From an uncultured Prevotella sp. (GTDB taxonomy: Bacteria; Bacteroidota; Bacteroidia; Bacteroidales; Bacteroidaceae): a stretch of 64,000 nucleotides of DNA. The stretch lies in assembly GCA_944319935.1 (NCBI GenBank), contig CALUFM010000007.1:62001-126000 (forward strand). The letters are read 5' to 3'. Below are positions 51,408 to 59,846 of this stretch, in pieces (within the stretch, counting starts at the first letter, position 1; each line of letters begins with the position of its first letter). The notes beneath the pieces were generated by a model. It saw only the letters and a program-made list of their open reading frames with translations. It searched no databases and was not told the origin of the DNA. The position numbers and the translations under genes are program-made.

Positions 51408-53156
51408 ATGAAAAAGATAATATTCTCAGTCCTCGCGCTCTTGATGGGCGCAGGCGCATTGACCGGCTGTTCAAGCTGGATAGAGGAAGACCCCGAGAGT
51501 CTTATCACTGACGACATGTTGGGCGACAGCGAGGACGCTGCCAAACAATGGGTGACGGGAGTCTACAGCAAGTGGGTCAACGACATGTTCCGTTGGGGAT
51601 ATTTCCCGAGAATGCTCGAGCAGGACGCCGACTACATATCAGGCCCTGACTGGCTGTTCGGCACGTTCGGCGCGGGCAACTTCCAAGGCGAGCCCGAAGT
51701 GCCCGACGCGCTTTGGAACGGATGCTACAACCTCATAGGGCGGGCCAACCTTGCGGAGCGCGAAATAAGGGCGATGAACGACATCAGCGACGCCGTGAAG
51801 AACAACGCCATAGGCGAAGTGAAGTTCCACAAGGCGTTTGCTTACTTCCTACTCGTGCGTGCTTACGGCCCCGTTCCCGTGCAGCCTGAAGTTGACACCG
51901 AAGACAAGAACGAGCCGAGGCAGAGCGTTGACTCGGTTTACAACTACATAATAAGCAACCTTGAGGACGCTGCGGGAATGATGTACAAGAACACCGACGG
52001 CGGATACGAGGCCGGACACGTCAACGCCGGCAGCGCAGCCGGCCTGCTGGCCAAGGTTTACGCCACCATGGCGTCAGCCGCAATGCCCGTAGGTACCCAG
52101 GTCACCGTGCGCACGGGGCCTGCCTACAACGGTACCGACGACAACAAGACATACGCCCCGCTCGTAAGCCGCACGCTGTCTAAGACCGCCGTCAGCGGTT
52201 ATGAGGACATGGACTCGCACGCCCTTTACACCCTTGCCGCGCAGTGGGCGAAGGCCGTAATCGACGGCGAATATGGCACATACGAGCTGCTTCCTTACTC
52301 CGAACTGTGGAAGAAGACGTCGGCCACGGCTTCAGAGTTCATGTTCTCTGTGGCTTCAGCCGATGGCAACGACACTTACTCGACGCAAGTGCATACCCAG
52401 TATTCGGGCTATCTCATGGCTTCAGGGTCAGACTTCATAGCGAGCGGCGGCTGGACGGGCTGCACGCGCCACTGGTATGACCTGTTCGAGCATGACGACT
52501 ACCGCATCACCCAGGGCGTAAGGCATCGTTGGCGCGTCAACGGCCATCAGGACGGCAACCTCGGCTTCTACTATCCCAACACGCCGGAATACACCCTCAT
52601 GGCCACCGGCCTCGACCAGGACGGCAACCAAGTGGCTTCGCCTTCAGGCATTTATGCCGACGGCGTGCAGTATTATTACAACATGACGAGCGAGTGTCTG
52701 GCTTTCACCACGAAGTATGACGACGTGACAAACAAGGCGACCGAGAACGCCGACGCCAACTGGCCGTTCCTGCGTTACGCCGACGTGCTGCTCGTCTACG
52801 CCGAGGCTGAGAACGAACTCGGCCATCCTGACGAAGCCTTGACGTATCTCAACAAGGTGCGCCAACGTTCAAACGCCAGCGACGGCGTGCTGACAGGCAA
52901 CGGCGCGCTTGACACACAGGAGAAGATGCGCAGTGCCATCATAGAAGAACGCGCCAAGGAGTTCGCCTGCGAGGGCGACCGCCGTTGGGACCTCATCCGC
53001 TGGGGCATCTACCTCGATGCCATGAACGCCTTGGGCGGAAGCGACGACTCGGGCATCAACAAGATGCGCACGTCGCGCAACCTCCTGTTCCCCATCCCCA
53101 ACGCCGAGCTTAACACGAACAAGAGCATCACCGAGAACAATCCGGGATGGAACTAA
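51408..53156 (+). CDS. susD: SusD/RagB-type nutrient-binding outer-membrane lipoprotein
   Basis: 582 residues. The lipobox is LTGC (Cys21). TPR-like SusD helices are visible in AFAYFLLVRAYGPVPVQPEV and ENELGHPDEALTYLNKVRQR. The typical ending RNLLFPIPNAELNTNKSITE closes the chain. It forms the lid over SusC and captures oligosaccharides; the likely ligand is a manno-oligosaccharide given the neighbours. Encoded 18 bases after susC. Confidence 0.95.
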   Translation: MKKIIFSVLALLMGAGALTGCSSWIEEDPESLITDDMLGDSEDAAKQWVTGVYSKWVNDMFRWGYFPRMLEQDADYISGPDWLFGTFGAGNFQGEPEVPDALWNGCYNLIGRANLAEREIRAMNDISDAVKNNAIGEVKFHKAFAYFLLVRAYGPVPVQPEVDTEDKNEPRQSVDSVYNYIISNLEDAAGMMYKNTDGGYEAGHVNAGSAAGLLAKVYATMASAAMPVGTQVTVRTGPAYNGTDDNKTYAPLVSRTLSKTAVSGYEDMDSHALYTLAAQWAKAVIDGEYGTYELLPYSELWKKTSATASEFMFSVASADGNDTYSTQVHTQYSGYLMASGSDFIASGGWTGCTRHWYDLFEHDDYRITQGVRHRWRVNGHQDGNLGFYYPNTPEYTLMATGLDQDGNQVASPSGIYADGVQYYYNMTSECLAFTTKYDDVTNKATENADANWPFLRYADVLLVYAEAENELGHPDEALTYLNKVRQRSNASDGVLTGNGALDTQEKMRSAIIEERAKEFACEGDRRWDLIRWGIYLDAMNALGGSDDSGINKMRTSRNLLFPIPNAELNTNKSITENNPGWN

Positions 53157-53159
53157 TTT

Positions 53160-53290
53160 TAACAGCAGCAAGCCGTCAGTGGCAAGCAGACGAGCTGCCA
53201 GTGACGGGCAAGCAATGAGCAGTCAGCAGACGAGTTGCAGGGCAAATCTCCTTGTATGCTTGTCACTGTGGACTTGTCAACTAAAAAATA
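53160..53290 (+). repeat. ACAAGTGACAAG-type repeat between susD and the glycan-binding lipoprotein
   Basis: Left units GCAAGCAGACGAG and GTGACGGGCAAGC, right units CTTGTATGCTTGTCACTGTG and GACTTGTCAACTAAAAAATA. Same plan as the repeats on either side of porX. Confidence 0.65.
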
Positions 53291-53298
53291 AAACGACA

Positions 53299-54474
53299 AT
53301 GAAAACAAGAATATTGAAATATGCCGCCGCGGCAATGGCCATGTTCGCCTTTGCAAGCTGCAACGACATCGTTGACTATGACGACGGCTACACGGCCCTT
53401 GAGGATATGGCGAACACGGGCGCGCCGAAGATAACGGGCGTATACAACGTGGCCGACACCCTGCTGACGACACCGCTGGCCGAGGGGCAGCCTGGCCAGA
53501 TGGTGCGCATTGTGGGCGAAAACCTCAACAACGTGAAGACCATAACGTTCAACACCGTGGAGGCCGACCTCTCGCAGGTGTACACCTACTCCACGTCGGC
53601 CAACGTGGTGATACCCTCGGAACTGTCGAGGGAGAGCCAGAACAAGATAGTTTACACAACCGACAAAGGTACGGCTGAGTTTGATTTCGTTGTGCCGTAC
53701 CCGCAGTTGCGCGTTGACGGAATGGTTTGCGAGTATGTCAACGCCGGCGATTCGGTAACTATCACCGGCCAGAACTTCGACTATTACGACTTCGGCAACT
53801 CGTCGCAGGTGACCGTCAACGGCACGCCCCTCGGCGTAGGCTCAATCACCAACACGCAGATGAAGGCCCTTGTGCCCGAAGGCACGGCTGACAACAGCAC
53901 GCTCCTGTTTACCTGGACCGACGGCACCAGCGGCCAGCAGATGACGGCCACGCTGACATTCCGCCCCAACCAGAACCTGCTTTACGGCGACTTCAGCGAC
54001 GTCACGCCGAAAGCCGACGGCAGTTACAGCGCGACAGTCGAGGGCGACGACGCCCTCACCACGGGCGCGGCGGCTCTTGGTCGTCCACACATACACGTAA
54101 CGGGCACGTCGGACGCTTGGGGATGGAACACCATCGACCTTGAACGCAACATGATTGACGCGGGCGACCTGACCAACCTTGACGACTACGTGTTGAAGTT
54201 TGAGGTGCTGACGGCCAGCGACAACGGTCTTACCGAGGCTTCGCCGTTGCAGTTCTCGTTCAACTGGGGAGACAGTTACACGTGGAACCCGGGCGACGGT
54301 TTCGGCCTGAACACCCACGGAGAGTGGCAGACCATTACGCTGCCGCTCGCCCCGATGGCCACCAACGGCATTGTGGCTCCCGGCACATGGATGACGCTCA
54401 GGCTCGTGCTTAGCCCCTCGGCGACATACACGGCCGACTTCCGCCTTGCCAACTTCCGCATAGAACACAAGTAA
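53299..54474 (+). CDS. Surface glycan-binding lipoprotein (SusE-position, IPT/TIG domains)
   Basis: 391 residues from the ATG at 53299; upstream in-frame starts read through the repeat and are rejected. The lipobox is FASC (Cys21). Two IPT/TIG-like domains follow (APKITGVYNVADTLL...GQMVRIVGENLNNVKTITF and VTITGQNFDYYDFG...VTVNGTPLGVGS). The C-terminal domain, from about 255, has FRPNQNLLYGDFSDVTPKAD and WGDSYTWNPGDGF aromatic motifs. This layout is that of SusE/SGBP-B-type proteins that hold glycan at the cell surface. The position after susD supports this. Confidence 0.85.
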   Translation: MKTRILKYAAAAMAMFAFASCNDIVDYDDGYTALEDMANTGAPKITGVYNVADTLLTTPLAEGQPGQMVRIVGENLNNVKTITFNTVEADLSQVYTYSTSANVVIPSELSRESQNKIVYTTDKGTAEFDFVVPYPQLRVDGMVCEYVNAGDSVTITGQNFDYYDFGNSSQVTVNGTPLGVGSITNTQMKALVPEGTADNSTLLFTWTDGTSGQQMTATLTFRPNQNLLYGDFSDVTPKADGSYSATVEGDDALTTGAAALGRPHIHVTGTSDAWGWNTIDLERNMIDAGDLTNLDDYVLKFEVLTASDNGLTEASPLQFSFNWGDSYTWNPGDGFGLNTHGEWQTITLPLAPMATNGIVAPGTWMTLRLVLSPSATYTADFRLANFRIEHK

Positions 54475-54540
54475 ACCCTGACGCATGTGGCGGCCAACGT
54501 GACCGCCACATGCAACTTTCTGAGAACCAATACGTTACAT

Positions 54541-54650
54541 ACTGGCTTGCGAAAGATGGCGTTTTGCGTTGCGAAAGGTCATGTTTCATCGTTCATTTTG
54601 CCGTCTTTTGCATCGCGAAAGGCCGCCTTTCACAAGCTCACCTTTGGCCA
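54541..54650. repeat. AAAAGGCC-type intergenic repeat
   Basis: Units such as GCGAAAGATGGCGTTTTGCG and TTGCCGTCTTTTGCATCGCG lie inside the utilisation operon, between the surface lipoprotein gene and the 54728 gene. They could weaken or terminate read-through. Confidence 0.55.
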
Positions 54651-54727
54651 TCGCCGGCTGGCGCGCTGACATGCTCGCCGGCGAAGGAAGAAAACAACAA
54701 GCAAAAACAATTTAAAATCAGGACATC

Positions 54728-56119
54728 ATGAAAAAGATTTTTACATCACTGCTCATGCTTATGGCAATGGCAGTTTCCGCCAACGCGGAGATGAAGACCG
54801 TGTGGGAAGGCTCACACGAAATCGGCAACTGGAACTGGGACGTGCGTCTTGAAATCGCGGCCGACGCCTTTTCGGCACTCGCCGACGGCGACAAGATGGC
54901 AATAACGATGGCCCCCAACGTTGAGGCCGCCGGCGCGGAAACGTGGTACCAGTATGACATCACCGCCAACGACTATGTTGAAGGCCGCGACCCGCAGCGC
55001 ACACCGATTGCCAGCGGTGACATTTCTGAGGCCGGCGACGTGACAATCAACCTTACCAGCGAGCAGGTAGCCCTGCTCAAGAGCAGCGGCATGGTCATCA
55101 ACGGCCACTATGTCACCGTGACCAAAATCGCCGTAGGCACTGACGAGGGCGGCGAGACGCCTGAGCCGGAGCCGACCCCCGTTGAGGGCACTGCCACCGA
55201 GTTGTGGAGCGGAACGACCGCCACCGGCGACTGGGCGGAAGCCTTGGCCCTCAGCTATGACAACAAGCCGGCTGCCCTCGCCACGGCAAAGGTGGGCGAC
55301 GTGATAGTTGTCACATACGACGCTACGGGCGAAGGCGCGCACGTGCAAATCGCCAATCCTGACGGATGGGTGGCTTTCGACGAGAACTCTGAAGCCGATG
55401 CTCCCGCCCAAGGCGCAGGTCAGACTTTCACTTACACCATCGACGATGTGCCCACTCTTGAGCTAATCCAGATGAACGGCATACTCGTAAGGGGCAAGAA
55501 CATCACCATCACCAAGGTTGAACTTGTCACTGACGACGACCACTACGATGCTGTAGCCATCACAATCGGCGAGGCCGGCATAGCCACTTACAGCAACTCA
55601 AGCAAGAGTCTCGACTTCAACGGGGCGGCCATCAAGGCTTATTACGCCACTGGCGTCGAGACAGGCAAGGTGACTTTGAGCCCGACAAGCACCGTCCCGG
55701 CCTATACGGGTATCATAGTGAAAGGCGAACCGGGCGTCTACGTTGTCCGCACGGGCGAGGCCGAGGCCGTTGAGACCAACTATCTGCGCGCCGTAGGCGA
55801 TTGGAACCAGAACATCCAGCCGTCAGTTGATGGCGGCTATCTCTACACGCTGGCAGAAAGCGGCGAGCCGACATTCTCCCTCGTGGCCGCAGGTACGGAG
55901 GTTGAGGCGCGCAAGGCGTATCTTGAAACAGCCACGGACATCACCCCCGCCACCGGCAACATTGAGCTTGTCTTCTCTGACGACCCGTCAACAGGCATCA
56001 CAAGCGTTACCGTAGGAAAGAAAGGTGACGACGCTTACTACAACCTGCAGGGCGTGCGTGTGGCTCACCCGACGAGGGGCATCTACATCCACAACGGCAA
56101 GAAAGTCATCATAAAGTAA
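54728..56119 (+). CDS. Secreted two-module candidate glycan-binding protein with a short C-terminal sorting-type motif
   Basis: 463 residues, signal peptide ending SANAE. Module 1 (about 25-140) begins KTVWEGSHEIGNWNWDVRLE and ends MVINGHYVTVTKIAV. A Glu/Pro linker follows, and module 2 (about 155-265) runs from ELWSGTTATGDWAEALALSY to ILVRGKNITITKVEL. Both match the repeated module of the 47009 and 59847 proteins. A third, different beta-rich region (about 275-420) follows. The last 40 residues contain AYYNLQGVRVAHPTRGIYIH and NGKKVIIK, like the 7424 protein end. No enzyme motif is seen. It is probably a surface or secreted mannan-binding protein. Confidence 0.75.
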   Translation: MKKIFTSLLMLMAMAVSANAEMKTVWEGSHEIGNWNWDVRLEIAADAFSALADGDKMAITMAPNVEAAGAETWYQYDITANDYVEGRDPQRTPIASGDISEAGDVTINLTSEQVALLKSSGMVINGHYVTVTKIAVGTDEGGETPEPEPTPVEGTATELWSGTTATGDWAEALALSYDNKPAALATAKVGDVIVVTYDATGEGAHVQIANPDGWVAFDENSEADAPAQGAGQTFTYTIDDVPTLELIQMNGILVRGKNITITKVELVTDDDHYDAVAITIGEAGIATYSNSSKSLDFNGAAIKAYYATGVETGKVTLSPTSTVPAYTGIIVKGEPGVYVVRTGEAEAVETNYLRAVGDWNQNIQPSVDGGYLYTLAESGEPTFSLVAAGTEVEARKAYLETATDITPATGNIELVFSDDPSTGITSVTVGKKGDDAYYNLQGVRVAHPTRGIYIHNGKKVIIK

Positions 56120-56141
56120 GCAAACGACATACATGCGACTA

Positions 56142-56182
56142 AAAGAGAGCCTTGCGCCGGCATACGGCGCAAGGCTCTCTTT
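56142..56182. terminator. Bidirectional terminator at the end of the SusCD operon
   Basis: A perfect 18-bp stem (56142-56159 with 56165-56182) with a 5-base loop and A/T flanks lies between convergent genes. Confidence 0.9.
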
Positions 56183-56207
56183 CTGTATGACTGTTTCTCC
56201 CGGGTGC

Positions 56208-58418
56208 TTATTTCACTTCCTCAAGCAGGAGAACGCGGCTGGCCCAACTGTTCAGTTTGTTGTAGTCAACGTCGTGCGTGTAAGGTATCTCAAGACCGTT
56301 GTCCATCAGGAACTGCCCCGTAAACGTCTTTCCCTCGAATTTCAGCGGCTTGTTGTCTATGCGGTCAAGTTCGTGTACGCGGTAAGTCTTCGCAGGGTTC
56401 AGTCCCGCCATCTTCACGCGCGGCAGGTGCTGGTTGACGAATGTCTCCGTTTTCCACCAGTAGAACACGGCCTTGTCTTTAGCCTCTGACACGTACATGA
56501 GCGATGCCACGCCGAGCTTGTCGTAGGGAGAAACCAAGCGGTATATGTCGCCGAACTGCACCACGGGGCGTATTTGCTTGTATTCCGCTATGGCGTTCTT
56601 GCAGAGAGCCTTCTCTTCTGCGGTCATGTTCTTGGGCTGAATTTCCATTCCGAGGCGTCCGCTCATGGCCACGTCGATGCGGAACTTGATGGGTATGTTG
56701 CGGAAAGTCTGGTGGTTGGGGTTCGAGCCGATGTGAGATCCCATGGCGATGGCTGGGAAGAAGTAAGACGTTCCCCACTGCATGTAGATGCGTTGCAGTG
56801 CGTCGGTGTTGTCGCTCACCCAGAATTCGTCGAAGTAAGGCAACACTCCCCAGTTCGCCCTCGCGCCTCCGCTGGCGCAAGCCTGGATTACCAGGTCGGG
56901 ATATTTTGCCCTTATGCGCTGGCATACCTTTTCGAAACCTCGGTGGTAGTTGATGTAAAGGTGGCTTTGGTTGTCCTTTGTGAGGTATGTAGAGCCGTGG
57001 CTCTGTATGCCCATGTTCGAGTCCCACTTGATGTAGGCTATCTCGGGATACTTTGTCATGAGGTTGTCAACGATGCCGAATACGAAGTCCTGCACTTCTG
57101 GATTGCCCAAGTCGAGCATCAGTTGCGTGCCTCCGCGTCCTGTGGCGGGCTCTCTTCCAGGTGCGTTTATTATCCATTCGGGGTGTTTCTCGTACAGTTC
57201 GCTCGTTGTGTTGGTGGCCTCCGGCTCGATCCAAATGCCGAATTTCACGCCGTTCTTCTTGGCGTCGCGCAGCAGGCCTTCTATGCCTTCGGGCAGCTTG
57301 CGGCTGTCAACGGTCCAGTCGCCGAGCGCGGCGTTGTCGCTGTTTCGCTGGTATTTGGAGCCGAACCAGCCGTCGTCCATCACGAAAAGCTCGCCTCCCA
57401 TCGAGGCGATGTCTTTCATCATCTGCTCCATTCCCTCTTGGTTTATGTTGAAGTAGACGCCTTCCCAACTGTTGAGCAGTATCATTCGCTCCTTGTCGCC
57501 GTGCATGAGGCGGTACTTGCGACCCCACTTGTGGAAGTTGCGGCTTGCCCCGCTGAGGCCCTCTTGGCTGTAAGTCAGGGCGAGGGCGGGCGTTGTTAAC
57601 TTCTCGCCGCGCTTCAGGTTGTAGGCCGAGTTGTCCTCGTTTATGCCGGCGAAGAAGTGGTGGTAGTCGCTTTCGTCGGTGTCAATGCGCAGCTTGTAAT
57701 TGCCGCTGTAGCAGAGTGCCGCGCCTATTACCGCGCCGGAGTTTTCCCTCGGACGGCCGTCAAGGCTGAACATCACCTCGGCGTGCGCCGTGTGCGAGTT
57801 GCGCAGTCCGTCCTTGTTCTTAATCACCTTCATGCCAGGCTCAAGCGGTTCTTGCGCCAACTGTGCCTCGTTTGCCCACGCGCCGTAGAGCGACGAGAGC
57901 CATACTGTGCCGCGGCGGACGGGCAGATAGCCCGAGGCGAACTGGTTAAGCACCACCGTGCCTTTCTCATTGTGGCTGATTTCAGTCCAAGTCTCTATTA
58001 CGTCAACGTCGTTGAACGCCTTGTAGAACACGTCGATGTAGAACGGATACACCTTGTCTTTCATGTGAACCACGGTCACCGTGGCGTTGTTTTCGGCCTT
58101 CTTGTCGATGCCGGTGACAACCATTTGCAGCGACATGTTGCCGTCAGCGTGCTTTACTGACAGTGCTGTTTCGCTTTGGCAGTTCATTCCATAGACGGGA
58201 TACGCCGCGTATGCCGCGCCGCCGGCGTTCGTCAGGCCGGCCAAGTCGGCTGGTGTCAGGCGGTCGCCGTAATACAGTTGCTTCAGTTCTCCTCCCCCGA
58301 TGGTGTCAAGCACCATGGCGGTGTGCGGCGTGGCCACCTGTATCGGGTCCGCCGAGGCATGCAAGCCGAACGCCAACGCGCCCGTAAACATGCAAAAACT
58401 CGTCTTGATGTTCATCAT
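56208..58418 (-). CDS. GH36-family alpha-galactosidase, secreted
   Basis: 736 residues from the ATG at 58418; an upstream in-frame ATG at 58595 precedes the promoter box and is rejected. A signal peptide ends near LHASAD. An N-terminal beta-sandwich (about 30-300) is followed by a TIM barrel. The nucleophile is the Asp of IAYIKWDSNMGIQS and the acid/base Asp lies in EFWVSDNTDALQR. Substrate-binding FVMDDGWFG is also present. It removes alpha-1,6-galactose from galactomannan or raffinose-type sugars. It is transcribed opposite to the SusCD operon and divergently from the AraC gene. Confidence 0.93.
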   Translation of the reverse strand: MMNIKTSFCMFTGALAFGLHASADPIQVATPHTAMVLDTIGGGELKQLYYGDRLTPADLAGLTNAGGAAYAAYPVYGMNCQSETALSVKHADGNMSLQMVVTGIDKKAENNATVTVVHMKDKVYPFYIDVFYKAFNDVDVIETWTEISHNEKGTVVLNQFASGYLPVRRGTVWLSSLYGAWANEAQLAQEPLEPGMKVIKNKDGLRNSHTAHAEVMFSLDGRPRENSGAVIGAALCYSGNYKLRIDTDESDYHHFFAGINEDNSAYNLKRGEKLTTPALALTYSQEGLSGASRNFHKWGRKYRLMHGDKERMILLNSWEGVYFNINQEGMEQMMKDIASMGGELFVMDDGWFGSKYQRNSDNAALGDWTVDSRKLPEGIEGLLRDAKKNGVKFGIWIEPEATNTTSELYEKHPEWIINAPGREPATGRGGTQLMLDLGNPEVQDFVFGIVDNLMTKYPEIAYIKWDSNMGIQSHGSTYLTKDNQSHLYINYHRGFEKVCQRIRAKYPDLVIQACASGGARANWGVLPYFDEFWVSDNTDALQRIYMQWGTSYFFPAIAMGSHIGSNPNHQTFRNIPIKFRIDVAMSGRLGMEIQPKNMTAEEKALCKNAIAEYKQIRPVVQFGDIYRLVSPYDKLGVASLMYVSEAKDKAVFYWWKTETFVNQHLPRVKMAGLNPAKTYRVHELDRIDNKPLKFEGKTFTGQFLMDNGLEIPYTHDVDYNKLNSWASRVLLLEEVK

Positions 58419-58451
58419 TGTTGCTAAGTTTTCTTGATTATTTACCGTGTG

Positions 58452-58484
58452 CAAAATTAACCATTTTAATCCGTAGCAGGCAAT
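58452..58484 (-). promoter_or_regulatory. Promoter of the alpha-galactosidase gene
   Basis: On the minus strand: -7 TAATTTTG (58452-58459), a 21-base spacer and -33-like ATTG (58481-58484). Confidence 0.6.
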
Positions 58485-58689
58485 ACTTTTTTGCTTGTTT
58501 ATAGTATAAACGTGAAAACCTGCGAAAACGTAGACGGCCAGCCTGTGCCATGTCAACAAATCATCATGTCGGCGCGGCGGTGTGATTTTTTTCACATTTT
58601 CCGTCGTTTGTTGTGCTTTAATTCATGATTTTGTATTATTTTCGCAACTGACAATAGTTTGAACGTTGACCTTTTTATATAAATATATC

Positions 58690-59583
58690 ATGGAAAAGAA
58701 CAACAATGAGTATCACATCTTGCGCGAGATAACACCGCTTTCAGAGAAGGACTGCTTTTACATCGCCGACCGCCACAAGACCGAATTCACTTACCCTATG
58801 CACTGCCACGGCGAGTACGAGCTTAATTTCATAGAGCATGGGGCGGGCTTGCGCCGCATTGTGGGCGACTCTGTCGAGACCACAAAGGACTACGACCTCG
58901 TGCTGATAGCCACCTCTGAGCTGGAGCATGTGTGGGAGCAAGGCGAATGCAAGTCGGAGGACATACGCGAGATAACCATCCAGTTCGCCCCGCATTTCTT
59001 CGACAGCCTCATTGACACCAACCAGTTTGACCGTGTCAGGAGCATGCTTGACAAGGCGCGCAACGGCCTCTGCTTCCCCTTGGACGCGATAATGAAAATC
59101 TATTTCCTCATCGACACCCTGCCTGAGGCCAAGGGATTTTACGCCGTAACGCAGTTTCTCACGATGCTTTACGAGCTGTCTTTCTTCACTGACGAGGCCC
59201 GTGAGCTGTCTTCTTCGTCGTTCGCGAAGGTGACTCAGCAAGCCAACAGCCGCCGTGTGCTGAAAGTTCAGCAGTACATCAGCGAACACTACCGCGACGA
59301 AATCCACCTCAACACGCTCGCCGACATGGTAGGCATGGCCCCAACGGCTTTCAGCCGGTTCTTCAAGCAACGCACGGGCAAGAAGCTGTCAGACTACATC
59401 ACCGACATACGCCTCGGCCACGCGGCGCGCCTGCTGGTTGACACTACGATGTCAGTGGCGGAGATTTGCTATGACTGCGGCTTCAACAACCTGTCAAACT
59501 TCAACCGCATATTCAAGCGGAAGAAGAGCTGTCCGCCTACGGAATTCCGCGAGACGTACTTCAAGAAGAAGGTCATCATCTGA
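58690..59583 (+). CDS. AraC-family transcriptional regulator
   Basis: 297 residues from the ATG at 58690. The N-terminal cupin-like sensor (about 20-110) contains EFTYPMHCHGEYELNFIEHG. The C-terminal AraC domain (about 195-290) has two helix-turn-helix motifs: LNTLADMVGMAPTAFSRFFK and SVAEICYDCGFNNLSNFNRI, closed by FKRKKSCPPTEFRE. It is probably the sugar-responsive activator of this mannan locus, which has no hybrid two-component or SusR gene in view. It is divergent from the GH36 gene. Confidence 0.92.
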   Translation: MEKNNNEYHILREITPLSEKDCFYIADRHKTEFTYPMHCHGEYELNFIEHGAGLRRIVGDSVETTKDYDLVLIATSELEHVWEQGECKSEDIREITIQFAPHFFDSLIDTNQFDRVRSMLDKARNGLCFPLDAIMKIYFLIDTLPEAKGFYAVTQFLTMLYELSFFTDEARELSSSSFAKVTQQANSRRVLKVQQYISEHYRDEIHLNTLADMVGMAPTAFSRFFKQRTGKKLSDYITDIRLGHAARLLVDTTMSVAEICYDCGFNNLSNFNRIFKRKKSCPPTEFRETYFKKKVII

Positions 59584-59628
59584 CGGCGCGCGGCCAGGCG
59601 GTCGCCAATGGCATGTTCGGCAGACATG

Positions 59629-59699
59629 CCTATCAGGCTTATCCGGCCTATTGGGCTTATAAGCCTGATGAGCCTAATAGGCCGAATGAGCCGGATAGG
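59629..59699. repeat. Imperfect 29-bp inverted repeat of CCTATT/GGCTTAT steps
   Basis: The left arm 59629-59657 and right arm 59671-59699 pair with four non-Watson-Crick positions around a 13-base loop. It is built of short repeated CCTAT/AGGCTTAT words. It lies 46 bases after the AraC stop. Confidence 0.6.
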
Positions 59700-59760
59700 G
59701 CGAACAAGCGATTTGTGATTGACGGTCTTTCGCTTTCCAAAAGACCGCATATTGCACGCT

Positions 59761-59797
59761 AAAAGGCCGTCTTTTAACTTGTAAAAGACGGCCTTTT
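59761..59797. terminator. Perfect 16-bp hairpin of the AAAAGGCC family
   Basis: Arms 59761-59776 and 59782-59797 pair perfectly around a 5-base loop, with TTTT at the end of the right arm. It lies between the convergent araC-type and esterase genes. Confidence 0.75.
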
Positions 59798-59846
59798 GCA
59801 ATGCGTTGAGCGTCAGGGTGTTATGCCTGATGCGCTCGCGCGTCTG

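Noticed and set aside
53179..53298. Longer N-terminus of the surface glycan-binding lipoprotein
   Set aside because: It translates the ACAAGTGACAAG repeat; the ATG at 53299 starts a proper lipoprotein signal.
58419..58595. Longer N-terminus of the alpha-galactosidase
   Set aside because: It would place the promoter inside the gene and bury the signal peptide; the ATG at 58418 gives a normal signal.
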